DNA of 64,000 bases from Tenacibaculum gallaicum (GTDB lineage Bacteria > Bacteroidota > Bacteroidia > Flavobacteriales > Flavobacteriaceae), in the NCBI RefSeq assembly GCF_003387615.1, contig NZ_QUNS01000012.1, forward strand, positions 1-64,000. The letters are read 5' to 3'. The translations under genes were made by a program, and so were the position numbers. Below the pieces are notes generated by a model. That model was not told the origin of the DNA. It saw only the letters and a list, made by a program, of their open reading frames with translations, and ran no database searches. Shown piece after piece: positions 54,201 through 63,019 of the stretch (position 1 is its first letter; the number at the start of each line of letters is the position of its first letter).

Positions 54201-55631
54201 ATTATCATCTTCTGCATTTAGCAAACCATCAAACTTTTTATTTTGAAACTGTCCGTTTACCTGTAAATTTTTATACTCATATTCATTAAAAAATAAACTA
54301 CTTACTTTTCCTATAATTATGGTATTAACATTATCAACATTAAACCCACTACCATTTACATCTGCTTTTAGTGAAACAGTTCCTAATACAGGGTCATTTG
54401 CAAAAACACCAAGATCAAAACTTTTAAATTCAACCTCGCCTGTGTATTTTGCTGCATCAATATTATCAATATTTGTTAATTGAAGATCAGAAATTGCAGT
54501 TCCTATTTCAGACTTTATTGATATCGTAGCATCCATTTGCTGTGGAGTCACTTTTACAATTCCATTCAAAGTAAAATTACCTAATCTCTGAAACTCTGTT
54601 GGCAAAGTTCTTCCTAATAAGTTTGGTAATACATTTCTTAATTGATAGTAATTTGCCGTAAGGTTATCCAAGTTTGCATCAAACACAAAACCTCTACTGG
54701 TTTTAACAGCATTAACAAATCCCATGTTTCCAATAATTCTCATACCTCCCTTTGAGTGTACTCTCACATTATTGGCACTGAAATTATTTAGTACACCATC
54801 AATATCTCCGCTTATATATAGAAAGTCATGCCCACCAATTTCATTGTAAAGTTTATTTAAATCTTTTACTGAAACTACACTTTCTTGAAACTTGGCTTTT
54901 ATTCTTACCTTATCATTAAAGTTCACAAAGTCTTTTCGGTTGTAGGTAAACTTAATTTTAGCTTGAAGCTTGGTTTTATTATCTGTTTCTAATGTTGTGT
55001 TCTTAAAATCCATAAAGGACCTTGTATACTTGAAGTCAGTGGATAAATTCGACACATTTACTCCTCTATTTCCTGTAAAAAACATGTTCCTTATTTTCAT
55101 AGAAACATCAGGTCCAACAATTGAAAAATCATTTAACTCAGCCCCAGCATTATATGCTGCAAACTCAAGAGGATCTCCTTTATTCTCATCTAGTAATTTA
55201 AAAGTTAAACCATCTAAGGAAATTTTATCACTTTTTAGAATAAACGGTGCTGCTAAACTATCTCTTGGTTTTCCATCTTCAAAACTATCTATGAAAATAG
55301 ACATATTATCATTTTTTTCACCTTTATATGTCTTCATATAAAAATGAACTCCACTTAAAGAAGCTTCTCCTAAATCTACTTGATTTTCTAATACACGCTT
55401 AGCGTTTGATAAGGAACTGCTTAAATTATTTACAAATATCAATGTGTCTTTGTGGTGGTCTCTAATCTCAATATCTTTTAACTGAACACTTCCAAACCAA
55501 GACAAATCAATCTTTTTTACAACAATATTGGTGTTGAATTCTTTATTTACCCAATTAGTTGCATACTTAGCAAGTTGACTTTGTACAATAGGTAATGATA
55601 GTAAAATAAAAAGCAAGAGTAAAAAAAGCAC
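51228..55631 (-). CDS. TamB-like translocation/assembly module protein (AsmA superfamily)
   Basis: 1467 residues from the GTG at 55631. An N-terminal membrane anchor is followed by more than 1000 residues of repeated beta-strand/groove sequence. The C-terminal DUF490 domain (about 1050-1400) is typical: LRIDIDTRGKFNMFGDFTVDNGFYNFKYAGI, IVQKGGTISWNGDPYEADLDITAVYRT, VSVSTQLTDRVLVNGKVGVP. The protein spans the periplasm and helps move lipids or outer-membrane proteins. The reading frame stays open upstream for coding-like LQIREVIKRLGNIVGRIIKY, with no ATG before the stop at 55701; an ATA at 55688 occupies the expected start. The true start is therefore uncertain. Confidence 0.88.
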   Translation of the reverse strand: MLFLLLLFILLSLPIVQSQLAKYATNWVNKEFNTNIVVKKIDLSWFGSVQLKDIEIRDHHKDTLIFVNNLSSSLSNAKRVLENQVDLGEASLSGVHFYMKTYKGEKNDNMSIFIDSFEDGKPRDSLAAPFILKSDKISLDGLTFKLLDENKGDPLEFAAYNAGAELNDFSIVGPDVSMKIRNMFFTGNRGVNVSNLSTDFKYTRSFMDFKNTTLETDNKTKLQAKIKFTYNRKDFVNFNDKVRIKAKFQESVVSVKDLNKLYNEIGGHDFLYISGDIDGVLNNFSANNVRVHSKGGMRIIGNMGFVNAVKTSRGFVFDANLDNLTANYYQLRNVLPNLLGRTLPTEFQRLGNFTLNGIVKVTPQQMDATISIKSEIGTAISDLQLTNIDNIDAAKYTGEVEFKSFDLGVFANDPVLGTVSLKADVNGSGFNVDNVNTIIIGKVSSLFFNEYEYKNLQVNGQFQNKKFDGLLNAEDDNFKLKFEGLADFSSEINKFDFIANVDRIDLKKTNLFTRDSISELKGNINLNISGNTFDDIVGKATFKNLVYTNQKQSYPFKSFEVNSSVKDSIKTIEVNSEDIVKGSVKGKFSFEELLPITQNALGSVYTNYRPHEVAPNQFLDFDFTIYNQIIDVFLPNISIGKNTRLKGRINSDKNSLKLTFESPEINAYKNIIEGVVLRLDNKNPLYNTHLTAKKVNTKYYNIEKLNLLNRTQNDTLFFKSVFKGGKDYGESFNLDFFYTINELQKSVVGIQKSTLYYKGFDWEVNPNDDKNNKVTFDLQKDDFTISPFVFKSGEQKIDFKGIVRDSTYKDIQANFNKVKLASFLPPVDSLKLDGKLNGTLELKQENKTVAPKGSLYVEDFYINNYSQGNLALNVTGDNSYEKYDVNLYLESENAKNISATGEVDFSRERPIIDLDIYLKEYDIGAFGPLGEGVLSKLRGKVTGDFTAKGYLRNPDFNGVLNFENAGLAFPYLNVDFDLKGNTSVVLDKQEFVFKDIILEDTKYLTQGDLSGSIVHQNFEDWFLNFDINTQNLLILDTQETEESQYYGTGFLDGEAKIRGLTSYLDIEVNGKTNKGTLFVIPLSDVKTIDNYKLIRFKTGEEEEGSKGKVIGDIKGLDLRLDLAVTKDAVAQVVIDKVSGSELKGSGEGNLRIDIDTRGKFNMFGDFTVDNGFYNFKYAGITKPFIVQKGGTISWNGDPYEADLDITAVYRTKANPAQLLDNINSNRKIPIDLYTKITGGLFSSKQEFDIKIPNANSTVSSELEFLLNENDLNTKMQHFSFLLAFGTFYNADAIGNSASSGITGTASEIASSILTNMLNSDGNKFQLGVGYTQGDRGNVDNLNSDDQVDVSVSTQLTDRVLVNGKVGVPVGTNTQTSVVGEVKVEVLLNEEGNLRGTVFNRQNEVQYSTEEEGYTQGIGISYQVNFNNLRDLGKKIGLNKKAKKKEVKKDSLKPKKKGLINFKSKEKK

Positions 55632-55785
55632 TGCGTACTTTATTATTCTACCTACTATATTCCCTAATCTTTTAATAACTTCCCTTATTTGTAATCCTGT
55701 TTAACAAAAGTAATCAGCAAACTGCAAAAATGCTGCCTTATTTTAAAGAAATCTTATTTTTAACGAAAATCTAACGTAATATCAA

Positions 55786-55793
55786 TATTTTTG
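55786..55793 (+). promoter_or_regulatory. Putative -7 promoter box of tsaD (TATTTTTG)
   Basis: TAnnTTTG match 21 nt before the TTG start codon at 55814. Confidence 0.45.
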
Positions 55794-55813
55794 TAACCTA
55801 AATCCGAAAAGAT

Positions 55814-56842
55814 TTGAGTACAGAAAACATCTATATTTTAGGTATTGAAAGTTCTTGTGATGACACAAGTGCTTCAGTAATTTGTAACGGAAAAGTGTTA
55901 AGTAATGTTGTTGCAAACCAAGAAGTGCATGCTAAATACGGTGGTGTGGTTCCTGAGCTAGCTTCAAGAGCCCATCAACAAAACATTGTTCCAGTTGTAC
56001 AACAAGCTATTGAACAAGCTGGTATAACTAAACATAATTTAAATGCTATTGCCTTTACTCGTGGCCCTGGATTAATGGGTTCATTATTAGTTGGTACTTC
56101 TTTTGCTAAATCTTTAGCTTTAGGGTTAAACATTCCTTTAATAGATGTGAACCACATGCAGGCACATATTTTAGCTCATTTTATTGATGAAAAAGGAAGT
56201 AAAATACCTCCATTTCCTTTTGTTTGTTTAACTATTAGTGGCGGACACACACAAATTGTAAAAATTACCAATCATTTTGAAATGGAAATTTTAGGTGAAA
56301 CGATTGATGATGCGGTTGGAGAAGCTTTTGACAAATCAGCAAAAATATTGGGATTGCCTTACCCAGGAGGGCCTTTAATTGATAAGTATGCTCAATTAGG
56401 AAATCCTAAAGCTTTTAAGTTTACCAAACCTAAAGTGGGTAATTTAGAATTTAGTTTTAGTGGATTAAAAACTGGAATCTTATATTTTGTACAAAGGAAT
56501 GTAAAAGAAAACCCTAACTTTATTAAAGAAAATCTTAACGATATCTGCGCTTCTATTCAATACACTATTATTGAAATATTAATGGATAAGCTTAAAAATA
56601 CTGTAAAACAAACTGGCATCAAACACATAGCAATTGCTGGTGGGGTTTCTGCTAATTCAGAAATACGAAAACGCTTAACTTTAGCTGAAAAACACTGGGG
56701 GTGGACAACTTACATTCCTAAATTTGAATATACCACCGATAATGCCGCTATGATTTCCATAGCTGGATATTTAAAGTTTTTAAACAACGATTATTCTGAT
56801 ATTTCTGTAACAGCCAAAGCTCGTTTAAAGGTTACAGAATAA
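55814..56842 (+). CDS. tsaD: tRNA threonylcarbamoyladenosine transferase TsaD
   Basis: 342 residues. Begins at a TTG codon (55814-55816): the next residues STENIYILGIESSCDDTSA match the family start and no ATG is available nearby. Motifs: metal-binding HMQAHILAH, SGGHTQIVKI, DDAVGEAFDKSAKILGLPYPGGP, FSFSGLKTG and TDNAAMISIAGY. With TsaB, TsaC and TsaE it makes t6A37 in tRNAs that read ANN codons. It is divergent from tamB, and the lipid-sulfatase gene follows 18 bp later. Confidence 0.95.
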   Translation: MSTENIYILGIESSCDDTSASVICNGKVLSNVVANQEVHAKYGGVVPELASRAHQQNIVPVVQQAIEQAGITKHNLNAIAFTRGPGLMGSLLVGTSFAKSLALGLNIPLIDVNHMQAHILAHFIDEKGSKIPPFPFVCLTISGGHTQIVKITNHFEMEILGETIDDAVGEAFDKSAKILGLPYPGGPLIDKYAQLGNPKAFKFTKPKVGNLEFSFSGLKTGILYFVQRNVKENPNFIKENLNDICASIQYTIIEILMDKLKNTVKQTGIKHIAIAGGVSANSEIRKRLTLAEKHWGWTTYIPKFEYTTDNAAMISIAGYLKFLNNDYSDISVTAKARLKVTE

Positions 56843-56860
56843 ATCTCTTTTTTTACTACA

Positions 56861-58714
56861 ATGACTAACTTTAAAAACAGATTTCTTTTTAGTGTTACAT
56901 ATTATTTTTTGTGGGTAGTATATTTTTTACTCGCTCGCTTTTTATTTTTAATATATTATTTTGATAAAACTTCTGAGTTAAGTTTTTTTACCACTTTAAA
57001 AACATTTTTATACGGTATTCAATTAGATTTTTCTTTTGCAGCTTATTTAGCTGCCATTCCTTTTTTAACCATCTTGCTTTCAATCTGGATTCCTAAGAAA
57101 ATTATTGGTTATATTATTAAAGGATATACCTTCCCAATCCTTTTGGTTATCAACTTATTTATGTTAACAGACATGTCTTTGTATAAATTTTGGGGGGTTC
57201 GTATAGATGTTACAGTTTTAAATTACATCAACACTCCTAAAGCTATGCTAGCTTCAGTGAGTACTTTACAGTTAGTTGGTGGAATATTTGCTTGGATATT
57301 ACTTTCTATAGTTACTACTTACTTCTTCAACAAGACTTTAAACAAAGCTCTTAGCAAATTAAACAAAAAACATTTTTTAGAAGCTCCTGTATTTTTACTA
57401 TTAATTGCTAGCTTAATTATTCCTATGAGAGGTGGTTTTGCTAACATTCCTATTAACCAAAGTAATGTGTACTTCTCTAAAAATATGTTTGCTAATCATG
57501 CTGCAGTAAATTTTATTTGGAATTTCGCTAATACGATTAGTCATAAAACGGATGGTAAAAACCCTTATATACACTATAAAAAAGATGTTGCTAAAAACAT
57601 CATCAATAAAACTAAAAATCAACTTTTAACAGCTAATACAGACTCTATTTTAAACACTCAAAAACCAAATGTTATTATACTTATTTGGGAAAGTCTTTCA
57701 GCAAAAGCTGTTGGTGCTTTAGGCGGCGAACCTAATGTTACTGTAAATCTAAACAAGCTAGCTAAAGAAGGTATTCTATTCACCAATTTCTACGGAAATG
57801 GAGACAGAACAGATAAAGGAGTTCCTGCTATTTTAAGTGGCTATTATCCTCAGCCAACAAAAAGCATCATGAAAATTCCATATAAGGCAAGAAAACTACC
57901 AGTTCTTACTAAGGAAATGAAAACCCTAGGATACAATACTAGCTTTTATTATGGTGGTGATAGTAATTTTGGAAACATGATTACCTACTTACGTAATGGA
58001 AAAATAGATAAAATTGTAGATGGAACCGAATTTGATAAAGAAAATTGGAATTCAAAATGGGGAGCTCACGATCATATCTTTTTAGATCGATTTATGAAAG
58101 ACTTATCAGCTCCTACCCTAAAAGAACCTTTTTTTGAAATAGCTCTTACACTTACCAGTCACGAACCTTACGAATTCCCTGGCAAATACAAGTTTGGTAA
58201 AAAATCAGTAGAAAATTTATACAGAAGCGCACAAGCTTATACAGACAAGGCTATAGGTAAATTTATTAACGAAGCTAAGAAACAGCCTTGGTGGGATAAT
58301 ACGTTAATTGTTATTTTATCTGATCACGGACATCCATTACCCAAACACAAAGGATACTTTAATTCTCCTAAAAGGTTTCAAATCCCAATGGTTTGGTTAG
58401 GTGGAGCTCTTAACAAAACAGGAATTACTATCGACAATTTTAGTGCTCAAAGTGATTTAGCATATACTTTAACAGATATGTTAGGAGGAAATCCAAAGCA
58501 GTTTCAATTTGGAAAAAATATTTTTAATACCTCTGAGAATCAATATGTGCATTATGTATTTAATAAAGGTTTCGGAACCATTTCTAAAAATGGAACTTTT
58601 GTATATGATTATGTTAGCAACAAACCTGTTATACAGGAAGGGAATTATCAGCCTTTAGACTCATTAGGGAAAGCTATTAGTCAGAATGCTTATCAAGATT
58701 TTTTAGATAAATAA
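56861..58714 (+). CDS. LTA-synthase-family sulfatase-fold membrane enzyme
   Basis: 617 residues. Five N-terminal membrane helices (about 8-30, 48-72, 82-105, 133-155, 172-190), then a periplasmic alkaline-phosphatase-superfamily domain: NVIILIWESLSAKAVGALGG, nucleophile threonine in GNGDRTDKGVPAILSGYYPQP, GAHDHIFLDRF, and VILSDHGHPLPKHKG. The family transfers phosphoglycerol or phosphoethanolamine from phospholipid to an envelope glycolipid or glycan. Gram-negative members lack lipoteichoic acid, so the acceptor is unknown. It lies 18 bp after tsaD and 56 bp before the dipeptidase gene. Confidence 0.9.
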   Translation: MTNFKNRFLFSVTYYFLWVVYFLLARFLFLIYYFDKTSELSFFTTLKTFLYGIQLDFSFAAYLAAIPFLTILLSIWIPKKIIGYIIKGYTFPILLVINLFMLTDMSLYKFWGVRIDVTVLNYINTPKAMLASVSTLQLVGGIFAWILLSIVTTYFFNKTLNKALSKLNKKHFLEAPVFLLLIASLIIPMRGGFANIPINQSNVYFSKNMFANHAAVNFIWNFANTISHKTDGKNPYIHYKKDVAKNIINKTKNQLLTANTDSILNTQKPNVIILIWESLSAKAVGALGGEPNVTVNLNKLAKEGILFTNFYGNGDRTDKGVPAILSGYYPQPTKSIMKIPYKARKLPVLTKEMKTLGYNTSFYYGGDSNFGNMITYLRNGKIDKIVDGTEFDKENWNSKWGAHDHIFLDRFMKDLSAPTLKEPFFEIALTLTSHEPYEFPGKYKFGKKSVENLYRSAQAYTDKAIGKFINEAKKQPWWDNTLIVILSDHGHPLPKHKGYFNSPKRFQIPMVWLGGALNKTGITIDNFSAQSDLAYTLTDMLGGNPKQFQFGKNIFNTSENQYVHYVFNKGFGTISKNGTFVYDYVSNKPVIQEGNYQPLDSLGKAISQNAYQDFLDK

Positions 58715-58770
58715 AGTTAATCTTTCATTAAGAAAGAAACTCTTAAAATCCATTTTATTACTTTTACCCA

Positions 58771-59436
58771 ATGAAATGGATTTTAACGTTATTTTTACTT
58801 CCTTCCTTAGCAATTCAATCTCAGAATTTACCCAAAGGTTTTTCATACATTAAAGATGTTGCTCCAACAATACAAGGCGAATTAAGGTATTGTTATAACA
58901 ACAACTTTATGGGAGTTCCTGTCAATGGATATGAAGAAAATATTCTTATAACAACAACTTCTACCGCCAAAGCTTTAAAAAAAGTCCAAGATGAACTGGC
59001 TTCTAAAAACCTAGGGTTAAAAATATTTGATGCTTATCGTCCGCAAACAGCAGTAAATCATTTTGTAAAATGGGCAAGAGTACTAAATGACACCGTAATG
59101 AAAGAACAATATTACCCTGAAGTTAACAAGCGTTATTTATTCAAACAAGGGTACATTGCTTCTAAATCAGGCCATTCAAGAGGAAGTACTGTTGACTTAA
59201 CTATTGTTAATTTAAAAACTGGGGAAGAGCTAGACATGGGAAGCCCATTTGACTTTTTTGGTATATCATCTCACATCACGTATGAAAACCTAACCGATGG
59301 GCAAAAAAAGAACAGGACATTGTTACAAAAAACAATGCGAAAATACGGCTTTAGGTCTTATATAAAAGAATGGTGGCACTTTACACTACGTGGAGAGCCT
59401 TTTCCTAAAACTTATTTTGATTTTCCTGTAAAATAA
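58771..59436 (+). CDS. M15-family D-alanyl-D-alanine dipeptidase (VanX/DdpX-like)
   Basis: 221 residues with a signal peptide (MKWILTLFLLPSLAIQ then SQ). Zinc site: H and D in SGHSRGSTVDLTIV, and EWWHF (Glu base plus the third ligand His). FDAYRPQTAVNHFVKW is the arginine-bearing substrate block of M15D enzymes. It cleaves free D-Ala-D-Ala, recycling peptidoglycan fragments in the periplasm; vancomycin resistance is not implied, as vanH/vanA partners are absent. It forms a probable unit with tsaD and the sulfatase gene. Confidence 0.92.
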   Translation: MKWILTLFLLPSLAIQSQNLPKGFSYIKDVAPTIQGELRYCYNNNFMGVPVNGYEENILITTTSTAKALKKVQDELASKNLGLKIFDAYRPQTAVNHFVKWARVLNDTVMKEQYYPEVNKRYLFKQGYIASKSGHSRGSTVDLTIVNLKTGEELDMGSPFDFFGISSHITYENLTDGQKKNRTLLQKTMRKYGFRSYIKEWWHFTLRGEPFPKTYFDFPVK

Positions 59437-59480
59437 TTAGTTTTAACACGACATCAACATATAAAGTATAAAATCGGCAT

Positions 59481-59488
59481 TATCTTTG
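59481..59488 (+). promoter_or_regulatory. Putative -7 promoter box (TATCTTTG)
   Basis: TAnnTTTG match 17 nt before the ATG at 59506. Confidence 0.45.
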
Positions 59489-59505
59489 TTAAGTTCTATT
59501 TTATT

Positions 59506-60180
59506 ATGAGAAAAAACATACATTTATTTTTTATCCTTTTTTTATGTAGCATAACAACTAAGAGTTTTGCACAATTAGACGGTTCTACTGGTGGTAAAAA
59601 TAAAGGAAACTCTTCATTTGGAATCATCACCGCACCGGCTAAAGAAATTAAAAAACCTAAAACGTTAGACTTTAATAATACAAATGGCTTTAAAACAGCT
59701 AATTCTGAACTTCAAAAAGAGCTTCAAAAAAAACAAGCTCAAAAAGATTTAGAAAACAAAGGAATTTTAACCCCTGAGTTACTTAGGAAAATAACTCTTC
59801 AAAAAAAAGCCGAAAAATTTAATTTAAAAATTCCTCTCATAGATAAAGATATAGGAAGTTTCCGTACAAAATCTAAAAACATCAACATAAATGCTATTGA
59901 TTTTGGACAGGTAGATGGAGACATTATAACTGTTTTTAATAACGGAGTGCCTATCATTAAAAATTACTATTTAAAGCATAGTTTAAAAAAGTTTAAAATC
60001 CCTTTAGAACTTGGTTTTAATAAAATTGAAATTTTAGCAGTTGATGAAGGAAGCCTTAGACCAAATACAGGAGCCTTCACTATTTATGATGATTTTGATG
60101 AAGTAGTCATTTCTGACTTATGGCAATTAGCTAGAGGAGCTAAAGTAATAGCTCTAGTTATTAGAGAGAAAGAACAGTAA
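59506..60180 (+). CDS. Secreted protein of unknown function
   Basis: 224 residues. Signal peptide (cleavage near SFA/Q after ITTKSFAQ). Residues 25-60 are Gly/Asn-rich; 65-115 form a lysine-rich helical stretch (ELQKELQKKQAQKDLENKG). Residues 125-224 look like a compact beta domain (INAIDFGQVDGDIITVFNNG, KIPLELGFNKIEILAVDEGSLRPNTGAF, LARGAKVIALVIREKE). I do not recognise a named family. It stands alone between the dipeptidase and pdhA genes and has its own -7 box. Confidence 0.75.
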   Translation: MRKNIHLFFILFLCSITTKSFAQLDGSTGGKNKGNSSFGIITAPAKEIKKPKTLDFNNTNGFKTANSELQKELQKKQAQKDLENKGILTPELLRKITLQKKAEKFNLKIPLIDKDIGSFRTKSKNININAIDFGQVDGDIITVFNNGVPIIKNYYLKHSLKKFKIPLELGFNKIEILAVDEGSLRPNTGAFTIYDDFDEVVISDLWQLARGAKVIALVIREKEQ

Positions 60181-60255
60181 TTACATCTCTTTTTCCCTTC
60201 TTAAACCTTTCTTCAACTTTTAGTAATAACTTTTTTTAAATTACTAAAAACTACT

Positions 60256-60263
60256 TATTTTTG
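60256..60263 (+). promoter_or_regulatory. Putative -7 promoter box of the pdh operon (TATTTTTG)
   Basis: TAnnTTTG match about 60 nt before the pdhA ATG. A short inverted repeat (ttttagtaat at 60218 with attactaaaa at 60240) lies just upstream. Confidence 0.5.
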
Positions 60264-60323
60264 TAGCTACGTTTTGCTACAAGCAAAGCAAACAAACATT
60301 TAAATAAACAACTAAAGTATATA

Positions 60324-61319
60324 ATGAAGAAAATCACCAAAGAAACCTATATCAATTGGTATAGAGATATGCTATTTTGGAGAAAGTTTGAAAACAAGCT
60401 AGCAGCAGTTTACATTCAACAAAAAGTTAGAGGTTTTTTACACTTATATAACGGTCAAGAGGCTGTTTTAGCAGGTTCATTACATGCAATGGATTTGACT
60501 AAAGATAAAATGATTACTGCTTACCGTAATCACGTTCAACCAATCGGTATGGGTGAAGACCCCAAGCGTGTAATGGCAGAATTATATGGTAAAGCTACTG
60601 GTACATCCCATGGTATGGGAGGTTCTATGCATATTTTCTCTAAAGAATACCGTTTTTATGGTGGTCATGGAATTGTAGGTGGTCAGATTCCTTTAGGAGC
60701 TGGTCTTGCTTTTGGTGATAAATATAAAGGTAGTAATGCCGTGACTTTATGCTATTTTGGTGATGGAGCTGCACGTCAAGGTTCTTTACATGAAACCTTT
60801 AACATGGCAATGAACTGGAAATTACCTGTAGTATTTATTGTTGAAAACAATGGATATGCCATGGGAACCTCTGTTGAAAGAACAGCAAACCACACAGATA
60901 TTTGGAAACTAGGTTTAGGATATGAAATGCCTTGTGGACCGGTTGATGGAATGAACCCTATCAAAGTTGCTGAAGCTGTAGATGAAGCTATTCAAAGAGC
61001 CCGTCGTGGTGATGGCCCTACTTTCTTAGAAATGAAAACATACCGATATAGAGGTCACTCTATGTCAGATGCTCAACATTATCGTACAAAAGACGAAGTT
61101 GAAGAGTATAAAAAAATAGATCCTATCACTCAAGTTTTAGAAGTCATCAAAGAAAAAGAGTATGCTTCAGAAGATGAAATCAAAACAATTGATAAAGAAG
61201 TAAAAGATTTGGTTAAAGAATGTGAGAAATTCGCAGAAGACTCTCCATATCCAAAACTAAACCAATTATATGATATGGTATATGAACAAGAAGATTATCC
61301 ATTTATAAAATCTAAGTAA
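60324..61319 (+). CDS. pdhA: Pyruvate dehydrogenase E1 component, alpha subunit
   Basis: 331 residues of the alpha2beta2-type E1alpha. Motifs: KVRGFLHLYNGQEAVLAGS, YRNHVQPIGMG, SHGMGGSMHIF and HGIVGGQIPLGAGLAFG. The ThDP/Mg block is CYFGDGAARQGSLHETFNMAMNWKLPVVFIVENNGYAMGT, with phosphorylation-loop-like YRYRGHSMSDAQHYR after it. It decarboxylates pyruvate and hands the acetyl group to E2. The E2 gene starts 4 bp later. The beta subunit is not in the window and must be encoded elsewhere, a usual arrangement in Flavobacteria. Confidence 0.95.
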   Translation: MKKITKETYINWYRDMLFWRKFENKLAAVYIQQKVRGFLHLYNGQEAVLAGSLHAMDLTKDKMITAYRNHVQPIGMGEDPKRVMAELYGKATGTSHGMGGSMHIFSKEYRFYGGHGIVGGQIPLGAGLAFGDKYKGSNAVTLCYFGDGAARQGSLHETFNMAMNWKLPVVFIVENNGYAMGTSVERTANHTDIWKLGLGYEMPCGPVDGMNPIKVAEAVDEAIQRARRGDGPTFLEMKTYRYRGHSMSDAQHYRTKDEVEEYKKIDPITQVLEVIKEKEYASEDEIKTIDKEVKDLVKECEKFAEDSPYPKLNQLYDMVYEQEDYPFIKSK

Positions 61320-61322
61320 ATT

Positions 61323-62951
61323 ATGGCTACAATTATAAACATGCCTCGCTTAAGCGATACGATGGAAGAAGGAGTAGTAGCTTCTTGGTTAAAGAAAGTA
61401 GGTGATAAAGTTGAAGAAGGTGATATTTTAGCTGAAATTGAAACCGATAAAGCTACGATGGAATTTGAATCTTTCCACGATGGTACTTTATTACATATTG
61501 GTGTTCAAGAAGGAGAAACAGCTCCTGTAGATAGTTTATTAGCTATTATTGGTGAGGAAGGAGAAGATTTTTCAGCATTATTAAATGGAAATAGTACTCC
61601 TGAAGCGGAAGTTAAGGAAGAAGCTCCTAAAACTGAAGAAAAAACTACTACTACTACAAACTCAACGATACCTGATGGAGTAAAAGTAGTAACAATGCCT
61701 CGTTTAAGTGATACAATGACTGAAGGCACCGTTGCCTCTTGGTTAAAAAAAGTAGGAGACAATGTTGAGGAAGGTGATATTTTAGCTGAAATCGAAACTG
61801 ATAAAGCTACAATGGAGTTTGAGTCTTTTAACGAAGGAACTTTATTACATATCGGTGTTCAAGAAGGTGAAAGTGCTCCTGTAGATAGTTTATTAGCTAT
61901 TATTGGTGAAGCTGGTACAGATGTATCTTCATTAGTTAAGGCACACAAAGCAGGTACTTTAGGAAATGACTCTTCAGAAAAACAAGAAGAAGCTCCTAAA
62001 GCAGTTGAAGAGAACAAAACAGAAACTGTAGCTGCTCCAGTAGAAACTGTATCAAATAATAAAGGACGAATTTTTGCTTCTCCTTTAGCTAAGAAAATAG
62101 CAAAGGATAAAGGAATCAATTTAGCAGATGTTAAAGGTTCAGGAGAAAATGGTCGTATCATCAAAAAAGATGTTGAAAACTATACTCCAACGGCTAAAGT
62201 TGAAGCTCCTGTAGCCACAAGTGCAGCTACAACTCCATCAGCAGTTACAAATTTTGCAATTGCAGGAGAAGAAAACACATCTGAAGTTAAGAACTCTCAA
62301 ATGCGTAAAGCAATTGCAAAAGCATTGGGTAATTCTAAGTTTTCTGCTCCCCATTTCTACTTAAATATTGAAGTAGATATGGACAACGCAATGACTTCTC
62401 GTAAAACCATTAATACTATTCCTGACACTAAAATATCATTCAACGATATGGTAGTGAAAGCATGTGCAATGGCATTGAAAAAGCACCCACAAGTAAATAC
62501 TAGCTGGACAGATAGTAATACGTTATTCCATAGTCATATTCACGTAGGTGTAGCTGTTGCTGTTGATGAAGGTTTAGTAGTTCCTGTAGTAAAACATACC
62601 GATGCATTAAGCTTAACCCAAATTGGTGCTTCTGTACGTGATTTAGCTGGTAAAGCTAGAAACAAAAAAATTACTCCAGCAGAAATGCAAGGAAGTACAT
62701 TTACCGTTTCTAACTTAGGAATGTTTGGTATTGAAAGCTTTACTTCAATTATTAACCAACCTAACTCTGCTATTCTATCGGTAGGTGCAATTGTACAAAA
62801 ACCAGTAGTTAAAAATGGGGATATTGTAGTTGGTAACACCATGAAATTAACTTTAGCATGCGATCACAGAACAGTTGACGGTGCAATTGGTGCTCAGTTT
62901 TTACAAACGTTAAAAACCTATATTGAAAATCCTGTTACCATGTTAGCATAG
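61323..62951 (+). CDS. pdhC: Pyruvate dehydrogenase E2 component (dihydrolipoamide acetyltransferase)
   Basis: 542 residues. There are two lipoyl domains (residues 1-78 and about 120-198), each with the lipoylated lysine in EIETDKATMEFES, and they are nearly identical to each other. Ala/Pro/Glu-rich linkers follow, then the peripheral subunit-binding domain (ASPLAKKIAKDKGINLADVKGSGENGRIIKKDV, about 250-285). The catalytic acetyltransferase domain (about 320-542) has FTVSNLGMFGIESFTSII and the active-site DHRTVDGA. It forms the core of the complex. Its gene starts 4 bp after pdhA and is followed by a strong terminator. Confidence 0.95.
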   Translation: MATIINMPRLSDTMEEGVVASWLKKVGDKVEEGDILAEIETDKATMEFESFHDGTLLHIGVQEGETAPVDSLLAIIGEEGEDFSALLNGNSTPEAEVKEEAPKTEEKTTTTTNSTIPDGVKVVTMPRLSDTMTEGTVASWLKKVGDNVEEGDILAEIETDKATMEFESFNEGTLLHIGVQEGESAPVDSLLAIIGEAGTDVSSLVKAHKAGTLGNDSSEKQEEAPKAVEENKTETVAAPVETVSNNKGRIFASPLAKKIAKDKGINLADVKGSGENGRIIKKDVENYTPTAKVEAPVATSAATTPSAVTNFAIAGEENTSEVKNSQMRKAIAKALGNSKFSAPHFYLNIEVDMDNAMTSRKTINTIPDTKISFNDMVVKACAMALKKHPQVNTSWTDSNTLFHSHIHVGVAVAVDEGLVVPVVKHTDALSLTQIGASVRDLAGKARNKKITPAEMQGSTFTVSNLGMFGIESFTSIINQPNSAILSVGAIVQKPVVKNGDIVVGNTMKLTLACDHRTVDGAIGAQFLQTLKTYIENPVTMLA

Positions 62952-62972
62952 TTTTTCAATAAAATTATAAAT

Positions 62973-63002
62973 AAAAAAGCTCACCAATGGTGAGCTTTTT
63001 TT
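62973..63002. terminator. Bidirectional terminator after pdhC
   Basis: aaaaaagctcacc (62973-62985) pairs with ggtgagctttttt (62989-63001), loop aat. Convergent genes on both sides. Confidence 0.88.
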
Positions 63003-63019
63003 ATGAAGTAAAATCTACT

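Noticed and set aside
58771..59436. Vancomycin-resistance gene vanX
   Set aside because: M15D dipeptidases are common in peptidoglycan recycling, this one has a signal peptide, and no vanH/vanA/vanS/vanR genes are nearby.
61505..62164. Antisense ORFs within pdhC
   Set aside because: They are mirror frames of the two nearly identical lipoyl domains, which explains their similarity to each other.
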